This document shows positions 32,064 through 40,346 of a stretch of 64,000 bases of DNA, piece after piece (position 1 is the stretch's first letter; the number at the start of each line of letters is the position of its first letter). The position numbers and the translations under genes are program-made. The stretch spans positions 496,001 to 560,000 of the forward strand of contig JACYFD010000001.1 of NCBI GenBank assembly GCA_014803435.1, in the 5' to 3' direction. The notes below the pieces were generated by a model. The model was not told the DNA's origin, did no database searches, and was given only the letters and a program-made list of their open reading frames with translations. Origin of the DNA: Cellulosimicrobium terreum (lineage in GTDB: Bacteria; Actinomycetota; Actinomycetes; Actinomycetales; Cellulomonadaceae).

Positions 32064-33734
32064 TCAGTGCGTCAGTGGTGTGTCCCCGCACAGGTGGACC
32101 GGGACGCCGAGGCCGGCGAAGAGGGCTGCCTTGGCGGTGAGGGCGCGGTCCGCCGTCGCCGCGTCGGGCGCGTAGGCGACGTTCAGGTGGTTCGCACGGT
32201 GCCGGGACATGAGCTGGTCGCGGCTCACTCCGTGCAGCACGGCGTGCATGATCGGCCACTCCGGGTTCGTGGCCTCCTTGCGGCGACGGGTCTCCTCCGG
32301 AGGGAGCGACACCGCGGACGCGCGGCCGAGGTCGACCTGGAGGATCCCGTCGGCGATGTAGACGCGGGACCAGACGATCTCGCCCGGCCGGCACACGCCG
32401 TTGATCGTGGAACCGCCGGCCGGGAAGAACACGGGGTCCTGGCGCCACCCCTCGGCACCCGCGTAGCCGCCCTCGAGGTGCGACGCCGGGACGGAGCCGG
32501 AGATCTCGAGGACCCACACGAACCGGCCGTCGTGCTCCTCGCCCCAGCGCACGTCGTGCAGGGTCGTGGCGGGGTCGAGGCCCATCGCCGTCCACAGCCG
32601 GTTGGTCACGAGCGCGTCGACGGCGACGCCCTCGTCGGCCTCGTTGAAGTGCGGGAACGCGCGGCCCTCCCACAGGACGCGCTCCCCGTCGCGCGAGCGG
32701 ACCGGCGGGCGCTCGACGTTGTTGAGCAGACCCTCCGCCAGGTCGGACGCGGGGGAGAGGTCCTTGAGGCCCTGCTGGTACTGGATGCCGACGGCGTCGA
32801 GCCCGAAGTCGTCCGCGATGCGCAGGGCCGCGACGTACATCTTGTGCTGCCAGCGCAGCTGCGCGGCGGTCAGCTCGGTCTCCTCGTCGGTGCCGACGTG
32901 GAACGTCATGCCCGCGTCCTCGAGCCAGCGCTGGACCGCGTCGGCCTCGGCGTCGGTGACGCGCTGCATCTCCGCCCACAGCGCGGACTGGGACAGCCGC
33001 TCCTTGTAGATGCCGATCCCGTTGAGCAGCTCGTCGTCGAAGATCGCGTTGTACATGCCCATGCAGCCCTCGTCGAAGACGCCGATGATCGCCTTCTCGC
33101 GCCGGAGCTGGGCGGCGAGCGCCTCGCCGAGCTGCTTCTCGGGGCCGTCCGCGAGCGCGGGCAGCGCGTGGACGTGGGAGTCGTCGTGGGTGATCGTGCC
33201 GGTCGTGATCCACGAGCGGATCGCGTCCTGGAACCAGGCGTCGGTCCCGTCGACGGTCCACACGGTCGAGTAGGCCGTGCCCATCTTGGTCAGGCCGGCG
33301 TTGAGGCCGAGCAACCCGACGAGCCCCGGCCAGTCGCCGGCGAAGTTCGCGGCCGTGAGGATCGGCCCGCGGTGGGTGCGCAGGCCGGCGAGGACGTGGT
33401 GGCTGTACTGCCAGACGGCCTCGGCGACGACGAGCGGCGCGTCGGGCGGGATGGTCGCGAAGACGTCGAGACCCATGCGCTGGGAGCTGATGAACCCATG
33501 ACCGGTCTCCGGGTCCACCCCGTTGGCGCGGACGACGGCCCACCCGTGCGCCGCGAACGCGTCGGTGAGGACGCGTTCCAGCGCGACCTGGGTGTCCCAC
33601 CCCGCGACGTTCGCGGACTCCCGCAGGTCGCCCGAGGCGACGAGGTAGACCGTGTTCTCCGGCGCGCGCGGCTCGGGCGGGACCTCGGGGAGGGCGTACG
33701 CGGTCGTCGTCGTCGACGTCGTCGGAGAAGCCAT
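32064..33734 (-). CDS. L-fucose/D-arabinose isomerase-like sugar isomerase
   Basis: 556 residues with the L-fucose isomerase fold: VYLVASGDLRESANVAGWDT, FDEGCMGMYNAIFDDELL (metal-binding Glu region), GLDAVGIQYQQG (metal-binding Asp) and SRHRANHLNVAY (metal-binding His). Slightly shorter than E. coli FucI (about 590). Interconverts an aldose and ketose (fucose/fuculose or arabinose/ribulose), Mn-dependent. ATG at 33734 follows TATGCT (33746-33741) by six bases (leaderless). An operator (33747-33762) overlaps this promoter and the adjacent upstream gene encodes a LacI repressor. No fuculokinase or aldolase lies nearby, so later steps must be elsewhere. Confidence 0.85.
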   Translation of the reverse strand: MASPTTSTTTTAYALPEVPPEPRAPENTVYLVASGDLRESANVAGWDTQVALERVLTDAFAAHGWAVVRANGVDPETGHGFISSQRMGLDVFATIPPDAPLVVAEAVWQYSHHVLAGLRTHRGPILTAANFAGDWPGLVGLLGLNAGLTKMGTAYSTVWTVDGTDAWFQDAIRSWITTGTITHDDSHVHALPALADGPEKQLGEALAAQLRREKAIIGVFDEGCMGMYNAIFDDELLNGIGIYKERLSQSALWAEMQRVTDAEADAVQRWLEDAGMTFHVGTDEETELTAAQLRWQHKMYVAALRIADDFGLDAVGIQYQQGLKDLSPASDLAEGLLNNVERPPVRSRDGERVLWEGRAFPHFNEADEGVAVDALVTNRLWTAMGLDPATTLHDVRWGEEHDGRFVWVLEISGSVPASHLEGGYAGAEGWRQDPVFFPAGGSTINGVCRPGEIVWSRVYIADGILQVDLGRASAVSLPPEETRRRKEATNPEWPIMHAVLHGVSRDQLMSRHRANHLNVAYAPDAATADRALTAKAALFAGLGVPVHLCGDTPLTH

Positions 33735-33746
33735 CGGTCCAGCATA

Positions 33747-33762
33747 CAGAAATCGATTACAG
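33747..33762 (-). promoter_or_regulatory. LacI-type operator overlapping the isomerase promoter
   Basis: CTGTAATCGATTTCTG on the minus strand: perfect AATCGATT core with partly matching flanks, the shape of LacI-family sites. It touches the -10 box TATGCT, so binding would block transcription of the isomerase gene. Confidence 0.6.
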
Positions 33763-33764
33763 CG

Positions 33765-34784
33765 TCAGCCGGGCGGAGCCTCCTGGACGACGGCACGGGC
33801 AGGGGTGGCGTCGCCTCCGAGCCGGTCGAGCAGCAGCCGGGCGGCCGTGGTCCCGAGGGCGCGCGGGTCCAGCGGGACGAGCACGACGTCCGAGGTGCGC
33901 GACGTCGCGAACGGGAGGTCGCCGACGACCCCGACCCCGAGCTCGGGCCCGCGCCGGGCACCCCGACCGGCGTCCCGACCAGCATCCACCGGCGCCGCCG
34001 CAGGCCTCCCGTGCGCGTCGGCGAGCGCACGCAGGACCCCGACGCCGACGAGGTTGTTCGTGGCCAGGACGGCGTCCGGAGGGTCGGCGCGCGCGAGCAG
34101 GTCGCGCATCGCGTCGTACCCGCCGTCGACCCGGAAGTTCGCGTGCACCAGCAGCCGGTCGTCCACCTCGACGCCGCCGTCGACGAGCGCCGACCGCCAT
34201 CCCCGGGCCCGCTCGACCGCTGTGCTGGTGGTCCGCGGACCGGTGATGCACGCGATCCGTCGGAACCCGCGACCCACGAGGGTCCCGGCCGCGTGCCGCC
34301 CCAGGGCGGCGTCGTCGAAGAGCACGTGGTCGACGTCGTCGTGCGTCGTGCGCCGGTCGATGACGACGACCCCGCGTCGTCGTGCCCGCAGGGCGGCCAG
34401 CGGCGGGCTGTCGTTCGCGGGCGCGATGACGACGCCCGCCATGTTCTCGTGCTCCACGACGGTGAGGTAGCGCGCCTCCTTCGCCGGGTCGTCGTCGGTG
34501 TTGCACAGCACGACCGAGTAGCCGGCCTCCTGCGCGACGTCCTCGACACCGCGCGCCACCGCGGTGAAGAACGGATTCTCCACGTCGGGCAGGACGAGGG
34601 CGACCACGTCGCTCGTCCGGCGCCGCAGCGAACGGGCGGTGCGGTCGGGGACGTAGCCGAGCTCGTCGACAGCCGCACGCACGGCGGCGACGAGCTCGGG
34701 GCGCACGCTCTTGCCGTTGAGCACGCGCGAGACCGTGGCGGTCGAGACCCCGGCGCTGCGTGCCACGTCGACGATGCGGGTCAC
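33765..34784 (-). CDS. LacI-family repressor of the isomerase gene
   Basis: 339 residues. HTH at about 2-24 (TRIVDVARSAGVSTATVSRVLNG split over two helices), then a sugar-binding domain (about 60-330). An Ala/Pro/Arg-rich insert (about 262-283, RPAAAPVDAGRDAGRGARRG) interrupts the usual ligand-domain spacing. GTG at 34784 overlaps the stop of the YchJ-type gene (GTGA). It lies directly upstream of the isomerase gene, whose promoter carries a LacI-type palindrome. Confidence 0.88.
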   Translation of the reverse strand: MTRIVDVARSAGVSTATVSRVLNGKSVRPELVAAVRAAVDELGYVPDRTARSLRRRTSDVVALVLPDVENPFFTAVARGVEDVAQEAGYSVVLCNTDDDPAKEARYLTVVEHENMAGVVIAPANDSPPLAALRARRRGVVVIDRRTTHDDVDHVLFDDAALGRHAAGTLVGRGFRRIACITGPRTTSTAVERARGWRSALVDGGVEVDDRLLVHANFRVDGGYDAMRDLLARADPPDAVLATNNLVGVGVLRALADAHGRPAAAPVDAGRDAGRGARRGPELGVGVVGDLPFATSRTSDVVLVPLDPRALGTTAARLLLDRLGGDATPARAVVQEAPPG

Positions 34785-35221
34785 GGGCGCGTGCCCGGGT
34801 GGTCGCCGTCGACGTAGTACCAGCGACCGTCCTCCCGGACGAACCGGCTGACCTCGTGCAGGCGCCCGCGGACCGCGGGGCCGCCGTCGGGCGCGGGGGT
34901 GCGGTGGTGCGCGACGAACTCCACGGTGCCGTGGTCGTCGAACGGCCCGCCCGCCTCGGTGCGCACGACGTCGAGCCGGCGCCACTCGGTGTCGTCGTCC
35001 AGGTCGAGGGTGGCCGGTCGGGTCGACGGGTGCCACGTGGCGAGCAGGTGGTCCGGGTCGCCGACGGCGAACGCGCTGTACCGCGACCGCATGAGCGCCT
35101 CGGCGGTCGGGGCGTGGGGCCCGGCGGGCCGGGCGCGCGACCCCGCGTGGAACCGGCCGCAGCACGCGCCGTAGGTGTCGCCGGACAGGCAGGGGCAGCG
35201 CGCGTCGTCGGGCAGGGTCAC
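34781..35221 (-). CDS. YchJ family (UPF0225) protein
   Basis: 146 residues. N-terminal SEC-C-like zinc motif CPCLSGDTYGACCGRFH, then the YchJ core with LMRSRYSAFAVGDPDHLLATWH and WRRLDVV, ending GRWYYVDGDHP. A conserved actinobacterial and proteobacterial family, probably a metal-binding protein of unknown function. GTG at 35221 overlaps the MarR stop and its own stop overlaps the LacI GTG, so three regulators and accessory genes are translated as a chain. Confidence 0.85.
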   Translation of the reverse strand: MTLPDDARCPCLSGDTYGACCGRFHAGSRARPAGPHAPTAEALMRSRYSAFAVGDPDHLLATWHPSTRPATLDLDDDTEWRRLDVVRTEAGGPFDDHGTVEFVAHHRTPAPDGGPAVRGRLHEVSRFVREDGRWYYVDGDHPGTRP

Positions 35222-35733
35222 GACGCCGCCCGGCCGCCCGAGTCGCCCGATCCGGCGGGGGTCGGGGAGCGCCCGACCGCACCCTGGACGGCCTCGGCGA
35301 TCGTGCGTGAGACGGACTCGAGGCGGGCGAGGCCGTCCGGGCCGAGCGGGTCGAAGACGACGTCGCGCAGCAGCTCGGTGTGCCCGCGCACGGTGCGCAG
35401 GAGCGCGCGCCGACCCGGGTTGGTGAGGGCGATCCAGGTGCCGCGCGCGTCGTCGGCGCACTCCCCGCGCTCGACGAGGCCGCGCTCGCTCATGCGGCGC
35501 ACGAGGTGCGAGACGCGGCTGCGCTCCCAGCACAGCTGGGCGGCGAGCTCGCCGGTGCGCAGCGCGCGGTCCTGCGCGGCGTGCAGCGTCGAGAGCACCT
35601 CGAACTCCGCGGGGGACAGGTCTCCGTCCGCGCGCATCCCCGCCTCGAGGACGCGGTCGAGCGATCGGCGCATCGCGACGTAGGCATCCCACGCGTCGCG
35701 CTCGGCGTCACCGAGGATCGGGTGTCCCGTCAT
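35218..35733 (-). CDS. MarR-family regulator
   Basis: 171 residues with a MarR winged helix (about 40-125: SPAEFEVLSTLHAAQDRALR, LCWERSRVSHLVRRMSERGLVERGEC in pieces). ATG at 35733 follows TACGAT (35746-35741) by seven bases (leaderless). Three copies of a GGTGAC-type palindrome lie in the divergent region with the FMN reductase gene (35756-35816), the nearest touching its own promoter; so it most likely represses both itself and the reductase, perhaps sensing quinones or oxidants. Confidence 0.9.
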   Translation of the reverse strand: MTGHPILGDAERDAWDAYVAMRRSLDRVLEAGMRADGDLSPAEFEVLSTLHAAQDRALRTGELAAQLCWERSRVSHLVRRMSERGLVERGECADDARGTWIALTNPGRRALLRTVRGHTELLRDVVFDPLGPDGLARLESVSRTIAEAVQGAVGRSPTPAGSGDSGGRAAS

Positions 35734-35755
35734 GCGGACGATCGTATCGCTCGTA

Positions 35756-35816
35756 GGTGACGCGTCACCGAGAAGGGGTTAAGGTGACGCATCACCAACT
35801 TTGGTGACACGTCACT
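35756..35816. promoter_or_regulatory. Three MarR operator palindromes
   Basis: GGTGACGCGTCACC (35756-35769, perfect), GGTGACGCATCACC (35783-35796) and GGTGACACGTCACT (35803-35816). Centres are 27 and 20 bases apart, between the MarR gene and the divergent FMN reductase gene. Confidence 0.85.
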
Positions 35817-35829
35817 TACTGGAGGAGCC

Positions 35830-36423
35830 ATGACCCCGACCCCGCGCATCGCTGTCCTCGTCGGCAGCACGCGCACCGGCCGCAAGAGCGCGAGCGTCGC
35901 GCAGTGGGTGCTCGCGCACGCCACGACCCGCGCCGACGCCACGTTCGAGGTCGTCGATCTCGTCGACCACCCGCTGCCGCACCTCGACGAGGCGATGCCA
36001 CCGCGCTACCAGCAGTACGAGAACCCGCTCGTCTGGGAGTGGTCGCGCGTGATCGACGGCTTCGACGGCTACGTCGTCGTGACCCCCGAGTACAACCACG
36101 CACCGACGGCCGTGCTGAAGAACTCGATGGACTGGCTCTACAACGAGTGGGCGGACAAGGCGATCGGCTTCGTCGGGTACGGGGTCCAGGGCGGGGCGCG
36201 CGCCGTCGAGCAGCTGCGGCTGGTCGCGGGCGAGCTCCAGCTCGCGGACGTGCGGACACAGGTCGGGCTGTCGCTCTACGACGACTTCGAGGAGTACACG
36301 CGCCTCGCGCCGCGCGAGCGTCACCTGCGCGACCTCGACACCCTCCTCGACGAGGTCGTCGCGTGGAGCGGCGCGCTGCACGGCGTTCGTGAGCGCAAGG
36401 CCGTCGCCGCGGCCGCCGCGTAG
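35830..36423 (+). CDS. NAD(P)H-dependent FMN reductase
   Basis: 197 residues, flavodoxin-like NADPH-dependent FMN reductase family (SsuE/ArsH/azoreductase type): phosphate loop VGSTRTGRKSASVAQWV (about 9-25), PEYNHAPTAVLKNSMDWLYN (about 82-101) and KAIGFVGYG. Reduces FMN, quinones or azo compounds with NAD(P)H in the cytoplasm. ATG at 35830 has GGAGGAG three to nine bases upstream. Divergent from and probably repressed by the MarR gene. Confidence 0.9.
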   Translation: MTPTPRIAVLVGSTRTGRKSASVAQWVLAHATTRADATFEVVDLVDHPLPHLDEAMPPRYQQYENPLVWEWSRVIDGFDGYVVVTPEYNHAPTAVLKNSMDWLYNEWADKAIGFVGYGVQGGARAVEQLRLVAGELQLADVRTQVGLSLYDDFEEYTRLAPRERHLRDLDTLLDEVVAWSGALHGVRERKAVAAAAA

Positions 36424-36426
36424 CAG

Positions 36427-36463
36427 GACGGCGCCCGCCCACCCGAGGTGAGCGGGCGCCGTC
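36427..36463. terminator. Strong hairpin between convergent genes
   Basis: GACGGCGCCCGC (36427-36438) pairs with GCGGGCGCCGTC (36452-36463), and CACC with GGTG inside, giving about 16 bp with one mismatch. It lies after the FMN reductase and before the end of the opposing LVIVD gene. Confidence 0.8.
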
Positions 36464-36513
36464 GTGCACCGGGCGGGGAAGGACGTCCCGCCGGGCGAGC
36501 GGTGCCGGTGGTG

Positions 36514-38283
36514 TCAGACGGTGGCCGCCCACGGACCCCAGCGGTCGCCCGGGGCCTGGTTCCGGGTCCACCACTTCGCGGTGTACTCGGTGCCCTCGTG
36601 CGTCACCTTGTCACCCGTGACGTACACGCGCGTGGGAACCCACGCGCCGACGCCGTCGGAGTCGACGCCCGCGATCTCCTCCCACGGACCCCACGGGTCG
36701 CCGGGCTTCTGACCCTGCGTCCACCACTGCGCCCGCCAGACGGCGCCGCCGTAGGTCACGGTGGCACCACCCTGGTAGGCCTTGCCCTTGGCCCAGGCCG
36801 CCGGCTCCGCGTACGTCGGCTGGGCCTGCGGGTTGAGCTCGTCCGTCACGACCGACTTCGCGGCGTTGGTCACCGGGTCGTCGAGCAGGAGCACGTCGAG
36901 ACCCTGCTGGATGTCGTTCGAGATGATCGCGCCGTTGTACCAGTACGCCGACCAGGAGCCACCGAGGATCAGGCGCTCGCTGGAGAGCGGCCCGCGGTCG
37001 AACCACGCGATCTCGACCGGGTTCGCCGAGTCCGTGAAGTCCCACACCGAGATGCCGCCCTGGTACCAGGCCTGGACCATGATGTCGCGGCCCGGGACGG
37101 GGATGAGCGACCCGTTGTGCGCGACGCAGTTCTCCGTCTGCGCCTGCTCGCGCTCGATCTTGTAGTAGCTCTGGAACACGAGCTGGCCGTCGACGATGTC
37201 GTAGATCGCGTCGGCGCCCTTCTCCGGGCCGACCGTCGCGTTGCACGTGGGCGCCCCGCCGCCACCGAGCTCGTCCGTGAAGACGACCTTGGTGCCCGCG
37301 TTGTTGAACGTCGCCGAGTGCCAGAACGCGAAGTTCTCCGTGTCCCGCACGACCTCGGTCACCACGGGGTGCGCGCGGTCCGTGATGTCCATGAGGATGC
37401 CGTCGCCCATGCACGCACCTGCGGCGATGTCCTTCGACGGGTAGGTCGTGATGTCGTGGCAGCCCGACGTCGTGCTCGACCCGTTGCCGCCGGGGTTGCC
37501 GCCGTCCGGGAAGAGGACGGGCGTCGAGACCACGGCCGACGCCGCGGGGTCGTCGAGCGGGACCTGCACGACGCTGATGAGGTCGTGCGGCGGCTGGCAG
37601 TCCGGGAACGCCGCGTTGGGGCTGTACGACGACACGTAGACGAAGAGGTCCTCGCCGTCCTTGCTCGGCGCGAGCGAGTGCGTGTGGGAACCGCACTGCG
37701 TCTCGACGGACGCCACGTACTGCGGCGACGCCGGCTCGGAGATGTCGAAGACCTTGATGCCCTCCCAGGACTCCTTGACCGCCGCGCTCTGTGCCACGTT
37801 GTCGCACGAGTCGGTGCTGCGCGACGAGTCCGTGCTGAGCACCAGGAGGTCCCCGTGCACGGAGATGTCGTTCTGCGAACCGGCGCAGACGACCTGCGCC
37901 ACCTGCTGCGGGGCGGTCGGGTCTGCGACGTCGTAGACCGTGAACCCGCCGTAGTTGCCGGCGAACGCGTAGTGCCCCTGGAACGCGAGGTCGGAGCTGT
38001 ACTGGCCTTCGGGTGCGAACGCGCCGTTCTTCGGGATGTTCGCGACGAGCTCGAGGTTGGGGCTGCTCGCCGTCTCGCCGACCCCGAGGACGGGGGAGTC
38101 GACGGCGAGCGGTGCGAGCCGCTGGGCCGGCAGGTCGGTGAGCTCGGCGACGGCCTCCGGTGACCCGTCGGACGGCTCGGCGAGCGCCGGTGCGGCTGCT
38201 GCGAAGGACGCCACGACGAGTCCTGCGGTCAGTGCTGAGGCGTGCGAGCCCCGGCGTCGTTGCCTGTGCGTCGGATGATGCAC
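36514..38283 (-). CDS. Secreted LVIVD-repeat protein with two C-terminal carbohydrate-binding modules
   Basis: 589 residues. Signal peptide (about 1-36, ending AAPALA) followed by a beta-propeller-like region of LVIVD repeats (about 75-440; GGFTVYDVADPTAPQQVAQV, GIKVFDISEPASPQYVASV, GGISVWDFTDSANPVEIAWF) and two CBM5/12-like modules (about 495-535 and 545-588) with the WW...PGDPWGPW pattern of chitin-binding domains. The LVIVD part is of unknown function; the modules suggest attachment to chitin or similar glycans. GTG at 38283 is chosen because AAGGAGG lies ten bases upstream and the signal peptide starts there. Divergent from a DUF305 lipoprotein gene. Confidence 0.85.
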   Translation of the reverse strand: MHHPTHRQRRRGSHASALTAGLVVASFAAAAPALAEPSDGSPEAVAELTDLPAQRLAPLAVDSPVLGVGETASSPNLELVANIPKNGAFAPEGQYSSDLAFQGHYAFAGNYGGFTVYDVADPTAPQQVAQVVCAGSQNDISVHGDLLVLSTDSSRSTDSCDNVAQSAAVKESWEGIKVFDISEPASPQYVASVETQCGSHTHSLAPSKDGEDLFVYVSSYSPNAAFPDCQPPHDLISVVQVPLDDPAASAVVSTPVLFPDGGNPGGNGSSTTSGCHDITTYPSKDIAAGACMGDGILMDITDRAHPVVTEVVRDTENFAFWHSATFNNAGTKVVFTDELGGGGAPTCNATVGPEKGADAIYDIVDGQLVFQSYYKIEREQAQTENCVAHNGSLIPVPGRDIMVQAWYQGGISVWDFTDSANPVEIAWFDRGPLSSERLILGGSWSAYWYNGAIISNDIQQGLDVLLLDDPVTNAAKSVVTDELNPQAQPTYAEPAAWAKGKAYQGGATVTYGGAVWRAQWWTQGQKPGDPWGPWEEIAGVDSDGVGAWVPTRVYVTGDKVTHEGTEYTAKWWTRNQAPGDRWGPWAATV

Positions 38284-38393
38284 GGGGGAAACACCTCCTT
38301 GGTAGGGTTCCCAGATTCTGTCCGCCAATTGGACGGTCGGCTACCCAAAGCGGGACAGGTCCGGCGAAGTTTTACACGAAGGGAACGCGCCGC

Positions 38394-39110
38394 GTGACGA
38401 GTTTTCCTGGTGGAAACGCACGGCGTCGTCGTCGTGCGACAGCGCTGGCGACGGTCGGGGCCCTGGGCCTGCTCCTGGTCGCGACCGCGTGCACGGGCGG
38501 GGGCGACGAGGTCACGTCGACGCCGTCGAGCGTCGTGGTGCAGCCCGGACGCCCCGGCGAGGACGTGACCACGACCGCACCCGACGACTTCGACACCGCA
38601 CCGTCCACCGGAGGGTGGAACCCGGCCGACGTCACGTTCGTGACCAGCATGATCGGCCACCACCTGCAGGCCCTCGACATCGCGGCGCTCGCACCCGAGC
38701 GCGCGCAGGCCCCCGACGTCGTCGCCCTCGCCGAACGCATCACCGCCGCCCAGGGGCCCGAGATCCACGCGCTCGCCGCCTGGCTCCAGGAGCGCGAGCT
38801 CCCCGTGCCCGCCGAGGCGCTCGACGGGACCGGGCCGCGCGTGCCGGACGCCGGTCACGAGCACGGCGACGGCGAGATGGCGGGAATGCTCGACGCCGAC
38901 CAGCTGGCCGCGCTCGAGGCGGCGTCCGGAGCGGAGTTCGACCGGCTCTTCCTGGAGGGCATGATCCAGCACCACCAGGGCGCGCTCACCATGGTGGACG
39001 TCGTGCTCGTGGACGGCGAGGACACGTACGCGCTCGAGATCGCCGCCGACACCGCGGCCGGTCAGGGCGCCGAGATCGACCGCATGCGGGGGATGCTCGA
39101 CGCGTCCTGA
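38394..39110 (+). CDS. DUF305 lipoprotein
   Basis: 238 residues. Signal peptide with lipobox VATAC (Cys about 33), a Thr/Pro stalk (about 38-72), then DUF305, a ferritin-like helical domain with paired His motifs MIGHHLQALDIA and MIQHHQGALTM. The His pairs suggest metal (often copper) binding at the cell surface. GTG at 38394 is the first start giving a proper signal peptide, with GAAGGGA upstream. Divergent from the LVIVD gene, with which it probably shares a regulatory region. Confidence 0.88.
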   Translation: MTSFPGGNARRRRRATALATVGALGLLLVATACTGGGDEVTSTPSSVVVQPGRPGEDVTTTAPDDFDTAPSTGGWNPADVTFVTSMIGHHLQALDIAALAPERAQAPDVVALAERITAAQGPEIHALAAWLQERELPVPAEALDGTGPRVPDAGHEHGDGEMAGMLDADQLAALEAASGAEFDRLFLEGMIQHHQGALTMVDVVLVDGEDTYALEIAADTAAGQGAEIDRMRGMLDAS

Positions 39111-39165
39111 CGGCCGGTCGGCGGATTGACGGGACGACCCCCGAGGTGCCACAGTAAGCAGATCC

Positions 39166-39177
39166 GGAAACGTTTCC
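39166..39177. promoter_or_regulatory. LacI operator 1
   Basis: Perfect palindrome GGAAACGTTTCC, 72 bases upstream of the LacI start. TTGACG at 39126-39131 may be the -35 of the promoter it controls, so the site lies downstream of the -10 region. Confidence 0.85.
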
Positions 39178-39200
39178 AAGCCTGTCGTCGACAGAAGGTC

Positions 39201-39212
39201 GGAAACGTTTCC
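39201..39212. promoter_or_regulatory. LacI operator 2
   Basis: A second GGAAACGTTTCC with identical core, 35 bases from the first (centre to centre), 37 bases upstream of the LacI GTG. Two in-phase sites allow cooperative repression of the operon. Confidence 0.85.
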
Positions 39213-39248
39213 AGCCCAGCGGCCGGTCAACGACGAAGTGGAGCGACA

Positions 39249-40346
39249 GTGACGTCATCACGCGCCACGCTGATACAGGTGGCCCAGCGCGCCGGGGTCT
39301 CACTGGCCTCGACCTCCCGTGCGCTGCACGGGACGGGAGCCAGCCCGGCGATGGTCGAGCGCGTGCGCCTCGCCGCGACGGAGCTCGGTTACAGCCCGGA
39401 CGCGATCGGCCGGTCCCTGCGGTTGAAGAAGACCTTCCAGGTCGCGTTCGCGGTCGCCGACATCGGCAACCCCGTCTACGTCGAGATGATGGCCGCGATC
39501 CACGAGGTCCTCGACCCGCACGGCTACCGCGTCGTCGTCATGACGACAGGCGACTCGCCGCGCTCGACGGCGGACCTGGTCCGCAGCCTCTCGAGCGGCT
39601 TCGTGGACGCGCTGGTCGTCAGCCCGCTGCGCACGGACGACGAGCTCGTCCGGGAGATCCAGCAGTCCGCGGTGCCCGTCGTCGTCATCGGTCGCTCGCT
39701 CGGCGCCTACGGCGTGGACTCGGTCTCGACCGACTCCGCCGGCGGCGTCGGGCTTGCCGTCGAGCACCTGCTCGCCACCGGCCGCCGCAGTATCGGGTTC
39801 CTCAACGGTCCGCTCGACACCACTCCGGGCGAGGCACGCCAGCGCGGCTTCGACGCCGCGACGGGCGCCGCGTTCCCGGGTGAGCGCGTCGACGCCGAGG
39901 TGGCGACCGACTTCACGGTCGGTGCCGGGACGGTGGCCGCCCGCGAGCTCCTCCAGCGGGTGCCCGACGGCGGCGGGCGCGTCGACGCGATCGTCGCCGC
40001 CAACGACCTCCTCGCCATCGGTGCGATCCGCGCCGTGCGCGAGCTCGGCCTCGCCGTCCCGGACGACGTCGCCGTGACCGGCATGGACGACACCGAGCTC
40101 GGGCGGGTCTTCCAGCCGAGCCTCACGAGCGTCTCGCTCGGCTCGGCCGAGCGCGGCCGGGCCGCTGCGCGGATCGTGCTCGGCCTGATGGACGGCGCCG
40201 AACCCGGCGCCGCGCAGTCGACGGTCGGGCCGCGGCTCGCCGTCCGCGAGTCCACGGCCCCGACCGGGACCACGGCCGCGACGTCGACCGCCGCGTCGAC
40301 CGCGACCGAGCCCGTTCCTGACGACCCCGACGGAGGAGTGCGATGA
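39249..40346 (+). CDS. LacI-family repressor of the catabolic operon
   Basis: 365 residues. HTH at about 6-26 (LIQVAQRAGVSLASTSRAL), sugar-binding domain about 62-335, and a Thr/Ala-rich tail (TTAATSTAASTATE). GTG at 39249 with GTGGAG upstream. Two identical operators lie just before it, so it is autoregulated with the ten-gene operon. Stop overlaps the first permease gene (ATGA). The ligand is presumably the imported glycoside or its ribose-like part. Confidence 0.92.
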   Translation: MTSSRATLIQVAQRAGVSLASTSRALHGTGASPAMVERVRLAATELGYSPDAIGRSLRLKKTFQVAFAVADIGNPVYVEMMAAIHEVLDPHGYRVVVMTTGDSPRSTADLVRSLSSGFVDALVVSPLRTDDELVREIQQSAVPVVVIGRSLGAYGVDSVSTDSAGGVGLAVEHLLATGRRSIGFLNGPLDTTPGEARQRGFDAATGAAFPGERVDAEVATDFTVGAGTVAARELLQRVPDGGGRVDAIVAANDLLAIGAIRAVRELGLAVPDDVAVTGMDDTELGRVFQPSLTSVSLGSAERGRAAARIVLGLMDGAEPGAAQSTVGPRLAVRESTAPTGTTAATSTAASTATEPVPDDPDGGVR

